Source: Piscinibacter defluvii (GTDB taxonomy: Bacteria; Pseudomonadota; Gammaproteobacteria; Burkholderiales; Burkholderiaceae_C). From it: a stretch of 64,000 nt of DNA. Position 1 is the first letter of the stretch, and every line of letters starts with the position of its first letter. This document shows, in pieces, positions 63,087 to 64,000 of the stretch. The stretch is taken from assembly GCF_004011805.1 (NCBI RefSeq), contig NZ_ML137196.1, positions 628,154-692,153 of the forward strand. The letters are read 5' to 3'. Under the pieces are notes generated by a model. That model made no database searches. It worked only from the letters and a program-made list of their open reading frames with translations, and was not told the DNA's origin. The translations under genes and the position numbers were made by a program.

Positions 63087-64000
63087 ATGGCGACGCTGCC
63101 GCTGCACGGCCTCCGGGTGGTCGAGTTCTCGCACATGGTCATGGGCCCGACCTGCGGCATGGTGCTGGCCGACCTGGGCGCGGAGGTGATCAAGGTCGAG
63201 CCGCCCGAGGGCGACGCCACGCGCCGGCTGCTCGGCTCGGGGGCCGGCTTCTTCGCGCTCTTCAACCGCAACAAGAAGAGCCTGGCGCTGGACCTGCACG
63301 ACCCGCGCGGCCGGGAGGTGGTGCTGAAGCTGATCGGCTGCGCCGACGTGTTCAGCGAGAACTTCAAGCCCGGTGCGATGGAGCGGCTCGGCCTCGGCTG
63401 GGCCACGCTGTCGGCGCTGAACCCGCGCCTGATCGGCGTCTCGCACAAGGGCTTCCTGCCCGGGCCGTACGAACAGCGCACCGCGCTCGACGAGGTGGTG
63501 CAGATGATGGGCGGCCTGGCCTACATGACCGGCCCGGAAGGCCGGCCGCTGCGCGCCGGCAGCAGCGTCAACGACATCATGGGCGGGCTGTTCGGTGCCA
63601 TCGGCGTGCTCGCGGCGCTGCGCCAGCGCGAACAGACCGGGTGCGGCCAGCGGGTCGAGAGCGCACTGTTCGAGAACAACGTGCTGCTGGTGGCGCAGCA
63701 CATGATGCAGTTCGCGGTGACCGGCGCGCCGGCCGCGCCGATGCCCAGCCGCATCTCGGCCTGGGGCGTCTACGACGTGTTCGGCGTGCGCGACGGCGAG
63801 CAGATCTTCCTGGCCGTCGTCAGCGACACGCAATGGTCCGCGTTCTGCGCCGCCTTCGGCCTCCCGGAGCTGGCCGCCGATGAGCGGCTGGCGAGCAACA
63901 ACCAGCGCGTGCGGGCGCGCGACTGGCTGCTGCCGCGGCTGCGCGAGCACCTGGCCGCGCTGCCGGCGGCCGAGATCGCGGCGCGCTTCGAGGCGCACGG
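63087..64000 (+). CDS. CaiB/BaiF-type (class III) CoA transferase (3' part outside window)
   Basis: First 304 codons of a gene running off the right edge. The product begins MATLPLHGLRVVEFSHMVMG and has the class III CoA-transferase pattern: GPTCGMVLADLGAEVIKVEPP (about residues 20-40), FFALFNRNKKSLALDL (about 53-70), and NPRLIGVSHKGFLPG, where related enzymes have the catalytic Asp further on. ASSENFKPG-type text reads SENFKPGAMERLG here. A -10-like TACGAT at 63075-63080 would start transcription at the ATG, so the message may be leaderless. The acyl substrate is unknown. Confidence 0.92.
   Translation, partial: MATLPLHGLRVVEFSHMVMGPTCGMVLADLGAEVIKVEPPEGDATRRLLGSGAGFFALFNRNKKSLALDLHDPRGREVVLKLIGCADVFSENFKPGAMERLGLGWATLSALNPRLIGVSHKGFLPGPYEQRTALDEVVQMMGGLAYMTGPEGRPLRAGSSVNDIMGGLFGAIGVLAALRQREQTGCGQRVESALFENNVLLVAQHMMQFAVTGAPAAPMPSRISAWGVYDVFGVRDGEQIFLAVVSDTQWSAFCAAFGLPELAADERLASNNQRVRARDWLLPRLREHLAALPAAEIAARFEAH

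Overview
The window is high-GC DNA (roughly 70% or more G+C by eye) with tightly packed genes, frequent ATGA/GTGA start-stop overlaps and codons ending almost always in G or C. Gene content points to a betaproteobacterium of the order Burkholderiales, probably a phototroph of the Rubrivivax type: bchE-bchJ (bacteriochlorophyll synthesis) carry overlapping PpsR/CrtJ-like and FnrL-like sites, and the neighbours include formamidase, Bug-type solute-binding proteins, isoquinoline-oxidoreductase-like enzymes and several c-di-GMP/sensor-kinase proteins. The genus is an inference. No rRNA, tRNA, insertion sequence or CRISPR array was seen.

Layout. 1-11.7 kb: nucleoside uptake (BMP-type ABC transporter, cut by the left edge) and salvage (cdd, PNP, deoC; then alpha/beta hydrolase and deoA, and a TrpF-like gene). 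This locus is split by an opposite-strand pair: a secreted FecR/TPR protein overlapping a CHASE2-transmembrane-TIR protein, the most unusual system here. 11.7-14.2 kb: formamide use (FmdB-like, FmdA, AmiS/UreI channel, FmdB-like) behind two dyad sequences. 14.2-19.5 kb: a response regulator with a degenerate EAL domain, an NCS1-like permease fused to a histidine kinase, and a divergent LuxR regulator. 19.6-21.8 kb: a secreted thiamine-binding-type protein behind a TPP riboswitch, a DUF3750 lipoprotein, a decayed coding stretch and a small lipoprotein. 21.9-26.4 kb: a complete second BMP-type ABC transporter. 26.6-29.9 kb: DUF4892-OmpA protein, bchE, bchJ. 29.9-34.2 kb: biotin operon bioB-bioA-bioD-(small ORF)-bioF. 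34.3-42.7 kb: purB, pyrF and two related hybrid sensor kinases in tandem. 42.7-48.2 kb: IorAB-type molybdenum hydroxylase and a GGDEF-EAL protein. 48.2-50.5 kb: subtilase with a GLVLSE repeat tail. 50.7-55.2 kb: porin plus Bug protein, divergent lyase, and a GntR regulator sharing an 11-bp motif with that divergent promoter. 55.3-59.5 kb: co-directional ogt, geranylgeranyl-reductase family gene, class II glutamine amidotransferase, M14 peptidase and GntR. 59.6-64 kb: a small translation-associated family protein, malate synthase G with a haloacid dehalogenase, and a CaiB-type CoA transferase cut by the right edge.

How it fits together. The left third imports nucleosides and degrades them to bases and deoxyribose/ribose phosphates. 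The middle holds cofactor and pigment synthesis under oxygen/light control. The right third looks like small-acid catabolism: porin, Bug protein and lyase under a GntR regulator, and haloacid dehalogenase feeding glyoxylate to malate synthase. Many sensory proteins are interspersed. All functions come from reading motifs in the translations; no database search was run.
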